Below are positions 21,691 to 33,440 of a DNA stretch of 64,000 bases, piece after piece. Below the pieces are notes generated by a model. It saw only the letters and a program-made list of their open reading frames with translations, did not search any database and was not told the DNA's origin. The stretch is from Stomorhina lunata. Lineage: Eukaryota; Arthropoda; Insecta; Diptera; Rhiniidae. How positions within the stretch are numbered: position 1 is the first letter of the stretch; every line of letters begins with the position of its first letter. The stretch is from positions 53,708,174 through 53,772,173 of the forward strand of contig OW121740.1 of assembly GCA_933228675.1 (NCBI GenBank), in the 5' to 3' direction. Made by a program: the position numbers and the translations under genes.

Positions 21691-24070
21691 TGAAGTAGGC
21701 AAAGCTTAGAGTTCTTCCTAGTAGTTAACACTATTGTTGGTTAATCCGATTGTTATTTCATCGTTGTTAGCCGATCGAGAGCCACAGATTTTATCTCATA
21801 GGAACAGGTTTGCCAGATTTGCCGATTTATTGCCATTTTGGCGATTTTTAACCAAAAAAATACTATGTCGAAAACAAACTAAAATTTAATGTGTAATTTA
21901 TACTAAAAATCTGTGGCTCTTAAACTTTTGACCCGATGCGCTCCCTTAAAACGCAATTCGATTTGGATAAAATTTTCAGAACTGAACTTTTAGAACAAGT
22001 GTCATAATATTCCATTGAAAATTAATGAAACTTTGAAACTAATAAAACTCATTCTTTGTTTACCCAGTAAAACTTTTCATTACCAAATAATGAGTTAAAC
22101 AGTTAAACTATTGAACACGAACTACTTACTCATTCGCTCAGTCATTACATTAACATGGGGATGTCAATGGAGGCAAGTACTTACCAATTGCAGAAAAGTA
22201 ATGACTTGGGTAAGCAATTTGAAAGCAACAACAACAACAGCAGCAACTTTTTTGTTGTTGTTTTATTAAAAACATATATTTTTAAACGAAATACAAAATT
22301 TTTTTTTATGATCCCATGGGGGGGCTCGAACCCAGACCCTCCGACTGCTAGGCAGAGACTCTTCCACTGAGCTATTTCATATGTTGAAAACTTAGCAGCT
22401 TATAATTAATATAAACAATTTTTATTTTTAGATCCAAAATCATGTGAAAATAACTTTGTTTTTCCCTGCTTTTTTTTTGCTTTGTTGTAATATTTTTATA
22501 CGATTTTTTGTAATTATTTTAAAACTTTTTTAAAATTATTTTAAAACTTAAACAATTTAAATCTTCTTTTTTGTATAAGTTTTTACATAAGATTGACTCT
22601 TACTTACTTAAATGTTACAACCTGTTAAGGTCAAAGTCCGAGCATATTTTAGAATTCCATGGATATTCTCCAATTTTATAGGCCAAGCTTTAAAAAATGT
22701 TCCTCTACTTGGTCTTTCTATCGAAGTTTCGGACATCCTCCTCTAATATTAGGTAGTGGGGCATTTCAATTCTAATTTTATCCCCTTCATTGTATTTTTT
22801 TTCAAGAGAGGGTTACTAGCCCGTAATGCTAACCCATTTTCATCGATCTTATGGGACAACTCTCGGAACATGTTAACACACAATATTAATGGGTGTTAAA
22901 CTAGCTCCCCGGCTGGACCCATGAGGAGGTGTGTGTCCACAGTTGAGATGAAGGATGACCCAGATAAGTTGGGCTTACCAAGATAAGACCAATTAGAATC
23001 GTGTTTGGTATTCAACATCCCCTACATAATCAAAATTGACTCATGGTGGTATTTTTTCATTAACATGAGTTAGTTTTACAAATTTTTTTTACAGAAGATA
23101 ATATTTAAGTTCTTAAAATTCAAAAATCATTTAAAAAGACTCTTTTAATAAAAAAAAAAAACTAAAAAAAATTATTGCCCTTGGTGGGATTTAAGCCGGG
23201 GCCATTCAGTTCAAATTACCATCTTAATTACAAATAAGTACTTCTGTAATAACTTATTATTTATTCGGATGGTATGTTGTAGTCGTTACAAGGTAACCAG
23301 TTATCAGAGTACTTGCCATTACCAAAGTTTTGCTGGGATACTTAGTTAGAATGTTTTTGTTATAAACCTTTAAAAGTTAAATAGTTGTTAAAAAGGATAA
23401 ATTTACTGAAATGGTTTCATTTATGTAAATTTAAATATTAAGATTTTCTACCAATACTTAGGTAATATATTCTTTTGCATTTCATCTCATTCTAAATAGA
23501 ATTTTCTCAGAATCACCGATAAATATTTATTGTTTCCAAAATTTCCAGTTACTTAAATAAATCCGAAATAAATATAATAAATTTAAATTGCTCTTGCTCA
23601 TATGGAGATTTTTTTTTTTATTAAACTCACAATTTTTTTTTTCGTTCTCGGAAATCTCATGACCATTTTTACAAATGTTTGCCAACGAAAGTTAAAATTA
23701 GTTATTATGGTAAAAGTACAGGGTGTTACAATTGCGAGATGTTACGCATATGTCATTTTTGTTTGCTTCTTGCTACTTCGCATCATTTCTACGATCTAGC
23801 AGGTGCATCAACGTTATCTTGCCTATAGATTCCATCGAATAGACATGTAGTTGCAGCTCCCTTTATGAACAGATCCGAAGGGGAATAGAGACAGCAGCGC
23901 ATCTAAGACCGCCTGAGAAGTGGTCTTTATTATTTTTTTTTAATATTTTAAATAATACTAAAAATTGTTCGATTGTTTAGTACTATTTTTATAAAAATAT
24001 TAACAACGAAATATAAAAACGTCAAAGAATACATAAAAGTGTAAAAATTAAAAATTAAGAAAATAGAAAA
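21690..24070. other. non-coding stretch with dispersed repeats
   Basis: 21800-21880 resembles 59755-59830 ('gatttattgccattttggcgatttttaacc' type). 21905-22030 is the inverted partner of 3315-3435. 22615-22780 is the inverted partner of 45850-46030. 23165-23200 weakly resembles the tRNA-like piece at 22.3 kb. No gene seen. Confidence 0.55.
22309..22380 (-). other. tRNA-like sequence, probably pseudo-tRNA or SINE head
   Basis: On the minus strand: A box TAGCTCAGTGGAAGAG, B box GGTTCGAGCCC, and an anticodon stem CTCTG/CGGAG around a 9-base loop. The seven bases on either side do not pair as an acceptor stem and the loop is too long. I do not call a functional tRNA. An A/T-rich tract follows the 3' side, as in a SINE. 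Confidence 0.5.
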
Positions 24071-24072
24071 AT

Positions 24073-25869
24073 GGGTGTACTCGGTTGAGTACAATGACAG
24101 CATCCATAAGTAATTTTTTTACTTTTTTGTTAGATTTGAAATATGAGTGGAATACGTTTTAGGAGCCAGCAGAGTTTCAGAGGACTTTAAGAGGCAGTTG
24201 ATAGCATATTAGCCGATAGTGAAGATATAGAAATTGATATGGTTATCATACCACCTAATCCGAGTGAATTAACTGACGAAGAAGAAGGTGTTGAGGATGA
24301 TATGACTATTTTTGCTCTACCGCAAGATATTCCTGGAACAATAGAACTTTTTGTAAACCGCAAAAATATTGACAACTTTGACTGTGATGATAGTGACGAC
24401 GAACCATTAGAGTTAAAGCGTGCTCGTCTAACTTCTGCAACCCAAAGAAAACCTATTTGGCGCAAATGTCATCCACCACCAAGCCCAGCTTCTCAGCAGA
24501 ACTCTGAAGTTAATGACAAAGCAAATACAATTTGTGACGAACTAAATGATCTTAACCCAGTGCAAATATTCGAAAAGTTATTTGATAAGAAAATTATAGA
24601 CTTGATTATCCTCAATTCGATAACTTACGCAAAACAGAATAACAGGCATGAGTTCCACTTAAATCAGTGCGATTTGAAAAAGTTCCTAGGAGTTTTGATA
24701 TTATCCGGTTATAGTAAATTACCACGCGAACCAATATACTGGTCCTTGGATGAAGATATTGGAAATGAGTTAGTGGCCAAAGCTCTTTCAAGACATCGAT
24801 TTCGAGACATAAAGAGAAACATACATTTGGTTGATAATAATGTAGCATCTACAACTACTGATAAAATGTTCAAGGTGAGACCATTGGCAGATTTCCTAAT
24901 GCAAAATTTTATGCAGTGGGGAATTTTTCATGGTCAAATATTATGGTCATCATCCTGCTAAGCAATTCATCAGAGGAAAGCCAGTTCGTTTCGGCTACAA
25001 AAACTGGGTTGCGGTTAGTTCTACAGGCTACTGCTATTCATTTGATTTATATTCCGGAAAATCCCAGATTAAGTCTACAGATCCATTATCAAAAACTTAT
25101 TAGAAAAGCTCAATTGCACCGCAGAAAACCATAACATTTTTTTTGACAACTTTTTTACTAGTTACGATCTTCTGCTCGACCTTAAAAAGTTGGGGTATCG
25201 TGCAACTGGAACTGTTCGGGAAAACAGAACAAGAAAATGTCCCTTGACTAGCTCAAAGATGAAATGAAAAAGCAAGATCGAGCTGCATACGATAAAGAAA
25301 ATGATATTCTGTTTGTTAGATGGAAAGACAATAGTATTTGCACAATGGGAACCAACTATGACACAATTGAACCCGTGGGAACCGTTAAACGTTGGTGCCC
25401 AAGAAAGCGTGAGAAAACTGATGTGGTTATACCCAATTTATTCCAAAATTACAATAAAGGTATGGTTGGTGTTCACGAGCTTGATCAGTCAACCTCTTTG
25501 TATAGGATTGCTGTTCATGAAAAGAAGTGGTGGTGGACTTTATTCACATACATGCTTGATTTGACGATTTCTAATGCTTGGAGGCTACATGTAATGAGCA
25601 ATGAAAATCCCATGGATCAACTTTTGTTTCGCCGTCACATTGCACGTTATTATTTACGCCAAACTAAACAAAACAAATCACGGCAGTCTGGATCAGTACC
25701 TGAAGGTTGGGCATTATCCCACTAAAATGGAGAAGCAGCTACGATGCGTAATTTGCCATTCCAGAGTACGTTGGCAGTGCAAAAAATGCTTTAAAACACT
25801 TTGTGTCGAAAAGCCATGTTTCGAAAAATTTCATACTTAGAAGGTCAGTGTACTCATTTGAGTACACCC
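24073..25869 (+). mobile_element. piggyBac-type element relic
   Basis: Inverted ends: GGGTGTACTCGGTTGAGTAC from 24073 and GGGTGTACTCAAATGAGTAC reading inward from 25869. Each is itself near-palindromic around GTACTC/GAGTAC. Between them is a damaged piggyBac transposase frame on the plus strand. I do not see TTAA directly abutting these ends, so the termini may be slightly eroded. Confidence 0.82.
24143..25840 (+). pseudogene. piggyBac transposase, catalytic residues lost
   Basis: The frame starts at ATG 24143 (MSGIRFRSQQ) and has TAA at 24188-24190. It continues through an acidic N-terminus and the core GYSKLPREPIYWS ... RPLADFLMQNFMQW. At about 24931 a deletion joins GIFH to MVKYYGHHPAKQF, removing the segment that in piggyBac proteins holds the first catalytic Asp (SIDE-S motif). 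Frameshifts follow. The second Asp survives in FFDNFFTSYD (codon 25145-25147). The third, expected in G-V-D, is His: VGVHELDQ (codon 25474-25476). A C-terminal cysteine-rich finger (CVICHSRVRWQCKKC) lies in another frame to 25837. The family excises precisely at TTAA; this copy cannot. Confidence 0.92.
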
Positions 25870-25989
25870 CTAAAACTCCTTTCTAAAAAAAATGTATTTT
25901 TCTTTCAGTTTGTGCTTTTTTATGCTTGTTTCCATTAATAAATAAATCTGAAATTAAAATCTTAAATGCAGTTTTCATTTGACCTCTAA

Positions 25990-26460
25990 TGCGTTTGGTC
26001 CCTTTTTCAGTCTTTCTAGTGTGTTATTTTTCCAAGATAACTTCCTATCTAAGATGATGCTTAGGAATTTTGCTTCTGATAACTAACTCTACATCATTAG
26101 GTACTGGAAGTTTAAAATTATCTACCTTATAATACCTTATGAAGAGAGATCTCCTAGTGGCGATTTCATAATTTCACTAATTGTATTCAGGTATTTACCT
26201 GATACCAGTATAACTACGTCGTCAGCGTAGGCCACGATCTATTCGCTAGTTGGTCAAATCTTATGAGAATGACGTTGATCGAAAGTAGCCAAAGTAATGG
26301 GGACAACTCCCCCTGTGGATACTCTTGTGACCTTTTTACGAATGTTGCATTCCAGATTGGAGTTGATTACCCTGCTGTCGTTACCCACTCCACCTGCACA
26401 CTCATATCAATAAGTGTCTTCCCCCGAGGGAACCTAATCGAAAAACTCTAAGTAAAAAGA
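25990..26460 (-). pseudogene. fragment of an R1/I-like non-LTR reverse transcriptase
   Basis: On the minus strand around 26235-26150 the sequence reads AYADDVVILVSGKYLNTISE, a typical RT catalytic motif of R1/LOA/I-type elements. A downstream piece near 26020-26090 (VELVIRSKIPK...) fits the region after it. Frames are broken throughout. This clade differs from the RTE/CR1-like copies nearby. Confidence 0.5.
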
Positions 26461-26509
26461 GGTACGAAACTAACTAATACTATTCTTACTGTATTGATAA
26501 GTTAAATAC

Positions 26510-26935
26510 AGAAGTGATTCTTTCTGAACCAAAACTGATTTACGAAGAGTTCCTCTACACTCTGCTTCGGATATTTGTCAAAATTTAGTTTCTTACTCGG
26601 AATTTGAAGAAGTGTTTTTTCTTTGTAGTTGTTACAGTCATTAGGTTCACTCTCTTTGCCTGAATCGCTTTCAGAATTTTCGTTGGGATGTTACGATTTT
26701 TTAAAACTCTCCATAGATAATTTCTATTGACACTGTCTAAGGCCTTCATAAAGTCGATAAACTAATTTTCGCGGTGTGTAGCGGAAACTGCATTTTCCCA
26801 TATTTTAAGCACACATGGGTGCCACAGTCTCACTGATCTTTTAACATCACATAGAAGCATCTCCGCTAAGATATCGTCATTGCCCGGAATCTTGTTGTTT
26901 CCCAATCTAACGTTATAGATGGATGGTTAATTAAC
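26510..26935 (-). pseudogene. scrambled RTE/CR1-like RT fragment
   Basis: Minus-strand pieces match the 30.8-kb copy but not in order. DILAEMLLCDVKRSVRLWHP comes first, then FIDFMKALDSVNRNYLWR, then the segment that should precede it (a decayed CNNYRG-type block and LINTVRI). Internal rearrangement plus stops; dead. Confidence 0.65.
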
Positions 26936-27339
26936 TTTGTCATTTAGCTAAACCTATTCCGTTATCCTTTATCGAAATTAGGATTTGGATATTTTTTACT
27001 TTTTAAAATATAAAGTGTGGGCTTAAAATACCAAAGGATGTATCTTGTAACCTATACCTTTTACCCTTGCCATCGACAACGTAATGCGTATGTATGTCTA
27101 CTAAGCCAAAGCTTTCTGTAGAATCTTGGGCAGCTGCGCTGGAAATCAATATTTCCAAAACAAAGATTATCAATGTGGATAAGTGGCTATTGGATGTGTA
27201 GGTACCTTTAATTATCTTGGTAGTTTGGTATCTACAAAAGGTGGTGCGGACGATCCTCGAATCGCGTACTAATAAGGCAAGATCTGCATTCTTCGAGCTA
27301 TGTGGAAATCTCGCCAAATATCAACAACAACTATATACA

Positions 27340-27369
27340 TATATATATATATATATATAACGAGCAATA

Positions 27370-27429
<60 letters not shown>

Positions 27430-28906
27430 GGCTATCTCGAAAACGGCTCTAACGATTTTGATAAAATTTATACAGTGGGTATCTTTTTTGATGTATAGGT
27501 CGAAGAAGAAGGGACTTTTGGAACTTTTACCTCTAAGAGGGTAAAAACGGGTAAAAAGGGGAAAAAATCGAAAACGCTATGTCTCCTAAAGTAATAGGTA
27601 TAGAAACAAAATTAAAATTACGTTTTAAACAGCTTTGAAAATAAGCGGACAGATGTTTCGTACTTTTTTGAAACTATGTCCGATAGGGGGTAAAAAAGGG
27701 TGAAAATAGTTTTTTTGGCACCTTTTTAACCCACTCTTATATTTTAAACCAAAGAATATAGAAAGAAACTTGGTACTGCAATCAATAGATGTAAAAAAAA
27801 AAACATGAAACACGTATTTGGTACTTTTTTGATTTTGGAGCCAAAATGAGTAAAAAAAGGATAAAATGATAACTTAACATCTCCAAAGTAATATGAATAG
27901 GAACATTATACATTATGTTAAATGCGTTTTAAAAAAATGTACCGAATTCAATTGGCACCAAAAAAGTACCAAATATACATATGGAACTTTTAGAAATTAG
28001 GGAATAAAAATGGGGAAAAATTAGTATTATTTTAAACAAATAAATGTTTGTCTGTATGTATGTTCTTTATAGAATAGTAAACTGTGAATTTGATTGTGTA
28101 ATGCTCCTTTGCGAAGATGTTGCGGATAAGCCGGCGAAGGTTTTAAAGTTGATAAGACTAATTTCCGACAGATGGCGCCACTGAAAATTACTAAAAATTA
28201 ATTAAATCGTAAACTGTACATTTGGTCATGCTATGATCTTTAGCAAAGTTGTAGCGCATGAGCCGACGAAGGCTTTTTAGTTGGTATGAATAATTTCCGA
28301 CAGGTGGCGCTACAGAAACTTACTCAAAGTCAATTTAATCGTAATCTGTACATTTAATCATGCTACAATCTTTAGCAAAGTTGTTGCACATGAGCCGACG
28401 AAGGTTTCTTAGTTAGTATGAAGAAATTTCGACAGGTGGCGCTACTGAAATTTACTCAAAGTCAATTTAATCGTATGCTGTACATTTAATCATGCTATAA
28501 TCTTCAGCAAAGTTGTTACGGATAAGCTGAAGAAGTTTTATGAATTGGAATAAGCAAAGTCCGACAGGTGGCGCCACAGAAAACTACTCAAAATGAATTA
28601 AATCGTACACTGTGCATTTGATCAGACTATCATCTTTAGCAAAGTTGTTGCGCATGAGTCGACAGAGGTTTCTGTTGATATGAATAATTTCCAAAATTAT
28701 TCAAAATGAGTTAAACTGTAAACTATGCAAACTATGTGTTGGTCGGACAAAATAAATCAAATAATTCAAAATTAACTGAATATTTCTACAATGTCTTTCC
28801 TCTAAATTTATTTTAGCACTTTATAATATAAAATATATAAAAACTTTAAAATTTTCCTCAAAATGCTTATCATAAAGCTCCGAACAAGGCTCGGTCTACC
28901 AGGTAC
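27340..28906 (+). mobile_element. Helentron/DINE-like element X, copy 2
   Basis: Inverted relative to copies 1 and 3. It begins with 'cgagcaataattg' and (TA)n, contains four clear 131-bp repeats (GGCGCC/GGCGCT near 28175, 28307, 28438, 28570) and a fifth decayed one, and ends with the stem-loop region and CCAGGTAC at 28906. It directly abuts the TA-rich tail of SINE copy B, so it probably inserted into that tail. Confidence 0.72.
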
Positions 28907-29217
28907 TATATATAATTCCCCGACAACATTCCAATTGGAACAAGGGGTACTTCTCTCAGACAATGAGCTGCATCCGATTCTATTTTTAGGCTCATTGAAA
29001 GGGACCTACGTTTTAACGCCGGCTCCGAACGGCAAATGCATTAGTTTGAGAAGTTTTACATAGCCTAATACTCAACAACCAGTGGCTAGCTGAGTTATGA
29101 GGTGAACCGCCGCTTTTTTTTGAAAATTTATTTTTTCAAGTGAATCTGGCCAGGGATCGAACTTGGGTTTCTGGTATGCTAGGCGGATGACTAACCTGCT
29201 ATACCATGGCGGTTCAC
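28907..29217 (-). mobile_element. tRNA-derived SINE, copy B
   Basis: Minus orientation. The head begins GTGAACCGCCATGGTATAGC at 29217, with A box and B box as in copy A; the body and TA-rich tail continue to 28907. The flanking duplication AACAACAAC lies at 29218-29226 and, beyond the X insertion in the tail, at 27323-27331. Confidence 0.85.
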
Positions 29218-29689
29218 AACAACAACCAAGTTAGGAATATTAAACTCGAATGTCAAGTCCATCTTGTGTTATGGTTGCGAAATTTGGAAACGCAAACCTT
29301 TGCAAACAAATTCTTTACAGAAAATCCTTAGTATATAGTATCTGAATCTTATAAAAATATAAGATCCACTGAACGCGACAAACCAAATCCCTACTTCTGT
29401 TACGGTATGTCAACGAAAATGGCGGTGGATAAGCCACACGCTTCGAAGGCCAAATACCAACATTGCTTGACAAGCGCTTGACCGGGAAGCGACCGTCGTA
29501 TTGGTGCACCTGTTAGAATGTGGAGAAGGTCAATTGATGCAGAGTTACAAGCAGCAAACTATTTATGGAGTGATGTATGCCTTACATCTCGGAATAGAGT
29601 TCGATAAAAAAGGATGGTTGAGGCCTGAAAAAACACCCTCACATAAACTAAGAACCTTATTCATGAGGCTCCTTCTTAGCTAGAAATTA

Positions 29690-30787
29690 TGTGATACACT
29701 TAATAATACCAACGATGCTCTAGTGATGATAACGATGCTCTAGTGATGATATTATCGCTTTTTTGTGTGAATAATGGAATACGAGTACATAAACATCTTT
29801 TCGAACCACCCTTTATTAAAACGAAAAGTGTCAGCGGAAATTAGCACGCACGCACTGCAATATTAAACATAAATTTGTGCGATGCTTATGATTTCTGTGT
29901 TATCTCTTTAGCGGGAAAAGTATAGAAGAAAGTTGGCGTTTATTTGAGCTGATAAGATAAAATAATATCAAGATAAGAAACAGAAATTATCTTAATATAA
30001 TTTCATAACACTTTTCCTAGATACAAATACGTAAAGAAGAGCAAGATCATCATTATTGCATGATGGCGCTTCATAGCACTACCGATAGACGAACTGCTTA
30101 TCATCAGCAAACATTGGCCTTTTAAAACTTATCGGTTGATTACTTTTCCGCTGCTGCTGCTAATGCAGCTTCTTCTTAATATCTTCTTTTTCATGTCTGT
30201 TTAAGTTCATTCTTATTTAATGTATGAATATTTAATTAGAAGCGTTAAGTAAACGTAAACGTTTAATAGTCATCGTAATTCTAACATTTATTATTATGAC
30301 GTCTATCATTAAAACATAAAATAATTAAAAATAAAATATGGAATAAAAATAAAAAACACTTAAATACACAAAATTAGAGATAATGAAAAGTAAAAAAAAA
30401 AAAACATTTCTAAAATAGAATTTTAATATTTTCCAGAGGAAACTGAAACCCAAGAGACTCCCAGCAGCAGAATATGGTTCCGAATTTTCTAATAAATATA
30501 TTTTCTTTTTATTTAGCGCAAAGTCAACGATTTTAGGCTTGAATGAAGAGTAATTAATTATGTTTTTTAATTCTCCGCTTTAAGAGTTTAGTTTAGAAGA
30601 GTTTAAGAGCATTTAATTGTAATAAGAGCAAATATTTTAGAGATTAGAGAATTGTTTTTGAAATTGTTTAAAAACTGTGTTTTGACTTTAAAAGAGTCAA
30701 GCTTAAAATTATATCTCTTTGAAACTACAGGTCTGGGTATTTGAAGTCATAACATTTTAAGCTGGAATTAAAAATAAATTAATTAAA
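29690..30787. other. non-coding, nothing recognised
   Basis: AT-rich sequence without repeats I can match elsewhere in the window and without a convincing open frame. A short direct duplication 'gatgctctagtgatgat' occurs near 29714-29750. Confidence 0.55.
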
Positions 30788-32190
30788 GATCTAGCCTTAA
30801 GCGTAACAAGGCCCCGGGCAATGACAATATATCAGCGGAGATGCTTTTATGTGACGTTGAAGGATCGGCGAGACTGTGGCACCCATTTGTGCGTAAAATA
30901 TGGGAAGAAGAAGCTCTACCAACCTCCTGGAATGAAGGTATACTAGTCAAAATACCAAAAAAGGGTGACTCCAAAGACTGCAATAACTACAGGGGAATAA
31001 CACTTCTTCCAATACCGAGCAAAATACTAAGTCGAGTAATTTTGAATAGAACGTCTGACGCAGTTTCTGAAACACTCCACGAAAATCAGTTTGGGTTCCG
31101 AGAGAATAGATCTTGTGTTGATCTTATCAACACAGTAAGAATAATACTGGAGCAATGTAATGAATTCCGCACCCCCATTTATCTAGAGTTTATCGACTTT
31201 ATGAAGGCTTTCGACAGTGTCAACAGGTGTTATCTATGGAGAATTTTAGAAAACCGTAACATGCCAACGAAAATTCTGAACTTAATTCGGGCAATGTACG
31301 TGGACTTTAAATGCCGGGTTCTACATAAGGATAAATTGCCTCAACCGTTCGAAGTTACTTCTGGAGTAAGACAAGGATGTATATTATCACCTATACTTTT
31401 TGTCCTTGTCATCACCAATATAATGCGCACGGCACTGAATGGTAGACGTGGTATCCCATGGACACCATTTAAGCAACTCGACTACTTGAAATACGCCGAT
31501 GACGTATGTCTTTTAAGCCAAAGACCAGCTCACCTTCAAGAAAACACTAGCGCTATTACTGTTAAATCTCGGGCAGTTGGGCTGGAAATCAATATTTCCA
31601 AGACAAAGATTATGCCTGGAGGCTATGGCGCAAACCCGTCGCCACATATTAATGTGGATAACGAGGGTATTGGATGTGTAGGTACCTTTAATTATCTTGG
31701 TAGTTTGGTATCTACAAAAGGTGGCGCCGATGAGGATATTGAATCGCGTATTAATAAGGCAAAATCTGTATTCGGCATTCTCCGAACTATATGGAAATCT
31801 CGGCAAATATCAAAAACAACTAAGTTACGAATATATAACTCGAATGTCAAGTCCATCTTGTATTACGGCTGCGAAACTTGGAAGAGCACAAATGCCATCG
31901 ATAAGCGCCTACAAACCTTTGCAAACAAATGCTTGCGGCAAATCCTTAATATATGGTGGCCAAATCGCATAAGAAATGAAGATCTACTAAAGGCTACAAA
32001 CCAAATCCCTTCTTATATAGAGGTATGTCAACGGAAATGGCGATGGATAGGCCACACACTTCGAAGGCCAAATACCAATATTGCTCGACAAGCGCTTCGT
32101 TGGAATCCACAAGGAAGCGGCCGTCGTGTTGGTGCATCTGCTAGAACGTGGAGAAGGTCAATTGATGCGGAGTTACAAGCAGCAAACTAG
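30788..32190 (+). pseudogene. RTE/CR1-like reverse transcriptase, longest copy
   Basis: Open from before 30841 to 32190 (449 aa from the first Met). RT landmarks in order: KAPGND, NYRGITLLP, ENQFGFRENRSC, motif A FIDFMKAFDSVNR, SGVRQGCILSP, motif C KYADDVCLLS, GLEINISKTK, FNYLGSLVS, YYGCETWK, RKWRWIGHTLRR. All key RT residues, including both Asp of YADD, are intact. It lacks the endonuclease upstream and is cut off at AELQAAN, where unrelated sequence follows, so it is a fragment truncated at both ends despite the long frame. The element family uses target-primed reverse transcription. Confidence 0.9.
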
Positions 32191-32294
32191 AATTTAAGAA
32201 TATAGAATACTTGTTTATTTTGGAAAATGAAATTTAATGTTCTCATATTGATTATGTTTCGATATAACTCTCCCAAGAAAATGATGATAAGTGC

Positions 32295-32530
32295 CGAGAA
32301 TCTAAATAATCCATCGGCTTTTATTCATAAGTCTGCTTGATCTCGGGTATAAACCAAGTTCTTTACGCAAAATTAGCCATAAAGTGGTCTTAGGATACTT
32401 AGATCTTGAGAACGCCGAGGAATCGCTTGGACCAACCATTTGTCTCACTGGCACGGCAGCATCACACAATGAATATGCAGACTCAAATTTTTGCATCGCA
32501 GTGCTCTTCAACGCTAGCTCGTCCAATAGC
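32295..32530 (-). pseudogene. mariner-like transposase N-terminal fragment
   Basis: Minus strand reads MQKFESAYSLCDAAVPVRQ and later LWLILRKELGLYP, matching the linker and HTH region of the mariner-like proteins in this window. Ends are undefined. It lies between two RTE-like pieces. Confidence 0.6.
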
Positions 32531-32574
32531 TAATCTTTTCAGACCTCAGTACCATGTCGGTGAATTTCCCTTGT

Positions 32575-32805
32575 GTTGGAAGGTCGCTAATGCAATTGAC
32601 CTTCTCCACGTTCAAGCAGGTGCACCAACATGACGGCCGCTGCCTTGTGGATTCCAATGAAGCGCTTGTCGAGCAATATTGCTATTTGGCCTTCAAAGTG
32701 TGTGACCTATCCACCATCAATTCCTTTGACATACCTCCGTGGAAATGTATATATACACTAATACTTCTTCTTCTGTTATCCTTGACTCCCAGTGGAGCAT
32801 AGGGC
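32575..32805 (-). pseudogene. RTE/CR1-like retroposon 3' end fragment
   Basis: Reverse complement of the element's last part: the ALRW, GRR and WRR segments, then the terminus with 'cttgactcccagtggagcatagggcct' and 'cttcttcttctgttatcc', i.e. the same (AGA)n-type tail as the copy at 15.67 kb. Confidence 0.75.
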
Positions 32806-33440
32806 CTCTGGATAGAATTGGTTTCATTCATCAGGATGTTCTTGCATAGATTAGGCACCTCCAAAATCTTTGTGACAGCTGCCATAGCAGGGGGATTTCT
32901 CGCTAGATTACCCCTTGGAGTAGTATTTATATTCTATAAAGTTGTTTCTTTCCATGCTTAAAACATCGTAAGTGCTAAGTCGATGGATGATGAGTCCAAA
33001 GACAAGAGCCACGTTTGTAAAGCGAGCCGCTCGATCCGAGACAGACGCCCGCTTGCAGCCGCAACTAACATGTTGAACAGACGCTACAGTTTTGTACTTT
33101 ATCAAGTACAATTATCTTAGACCCTTAAAGCAATTACGTAGGAATGGCTCCAAGATAACTCCCCCTCACGTTAGCCCTGACCTAGAACCCCACTCGGATT
33201 GTTTACCGCATCTTCAACTAGGTTGCTCAGGTTTCCAGGATGTACCACGAAGAGGTGTGAGTAGGAATTTAATACAGTTATTACCTGTTAGCCGGAAACC
33301 CAGGTAGCAACTGCATCCCATTTACATTCCATATTAATACTAATTAACCGAAAAATTAACTTTATTATTTAAAAGATATTATACTCGAGAGCTCTTTATA
33401 ATAGGACTTTGTATATAAATATGTCATCTTCATTTCTTAT
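32805..33440. other. non-coding, nothing recognised
   Basis: More GC-balanced than its surroundings, but no open frame shows a family resemblance. Confidence 0.45.

Larger units (their letters stand above)
27025..29690 (+). pseudogene. RTE/CR1-like retroposon copy, interrupted by SINE and X
   Basis: The left part, 27025-27331, covers the region before the catalytic motif through FNYLGSLVST and the WKSRQIST-type segment, with an internal deletion. It then stops at AACAACAAC (27323-27331). The right part resumes after the same AACAACAAC (29218-29226) and runs through YYGCETW- and LRRPNTN-type segments to about 29690. The 9-bp direct repeat shows a single insertion event (the SINE) into an already inserted retroposon. 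Multiple frameshifts. Confidence 0.75.

Noticed and set aside
22309..22380. Functional tRNA gene
   Set aside because: Acceptor arms do not pair and the anticodon loop has nine bases.
24239..24961. Start of the piggyBac protein at 24239
   Set aside because: An in-frame ATG at 24143 with protein-like sequence lies upstream; the stop between them is a mutation, so 24239 is internal.
30841..32190. Intact autonomous retrotransposon
   Set aside because: The frame is long and the RT motifs are sound, but the endonuclease and the C-terminal end are missing, so it is a fragment.
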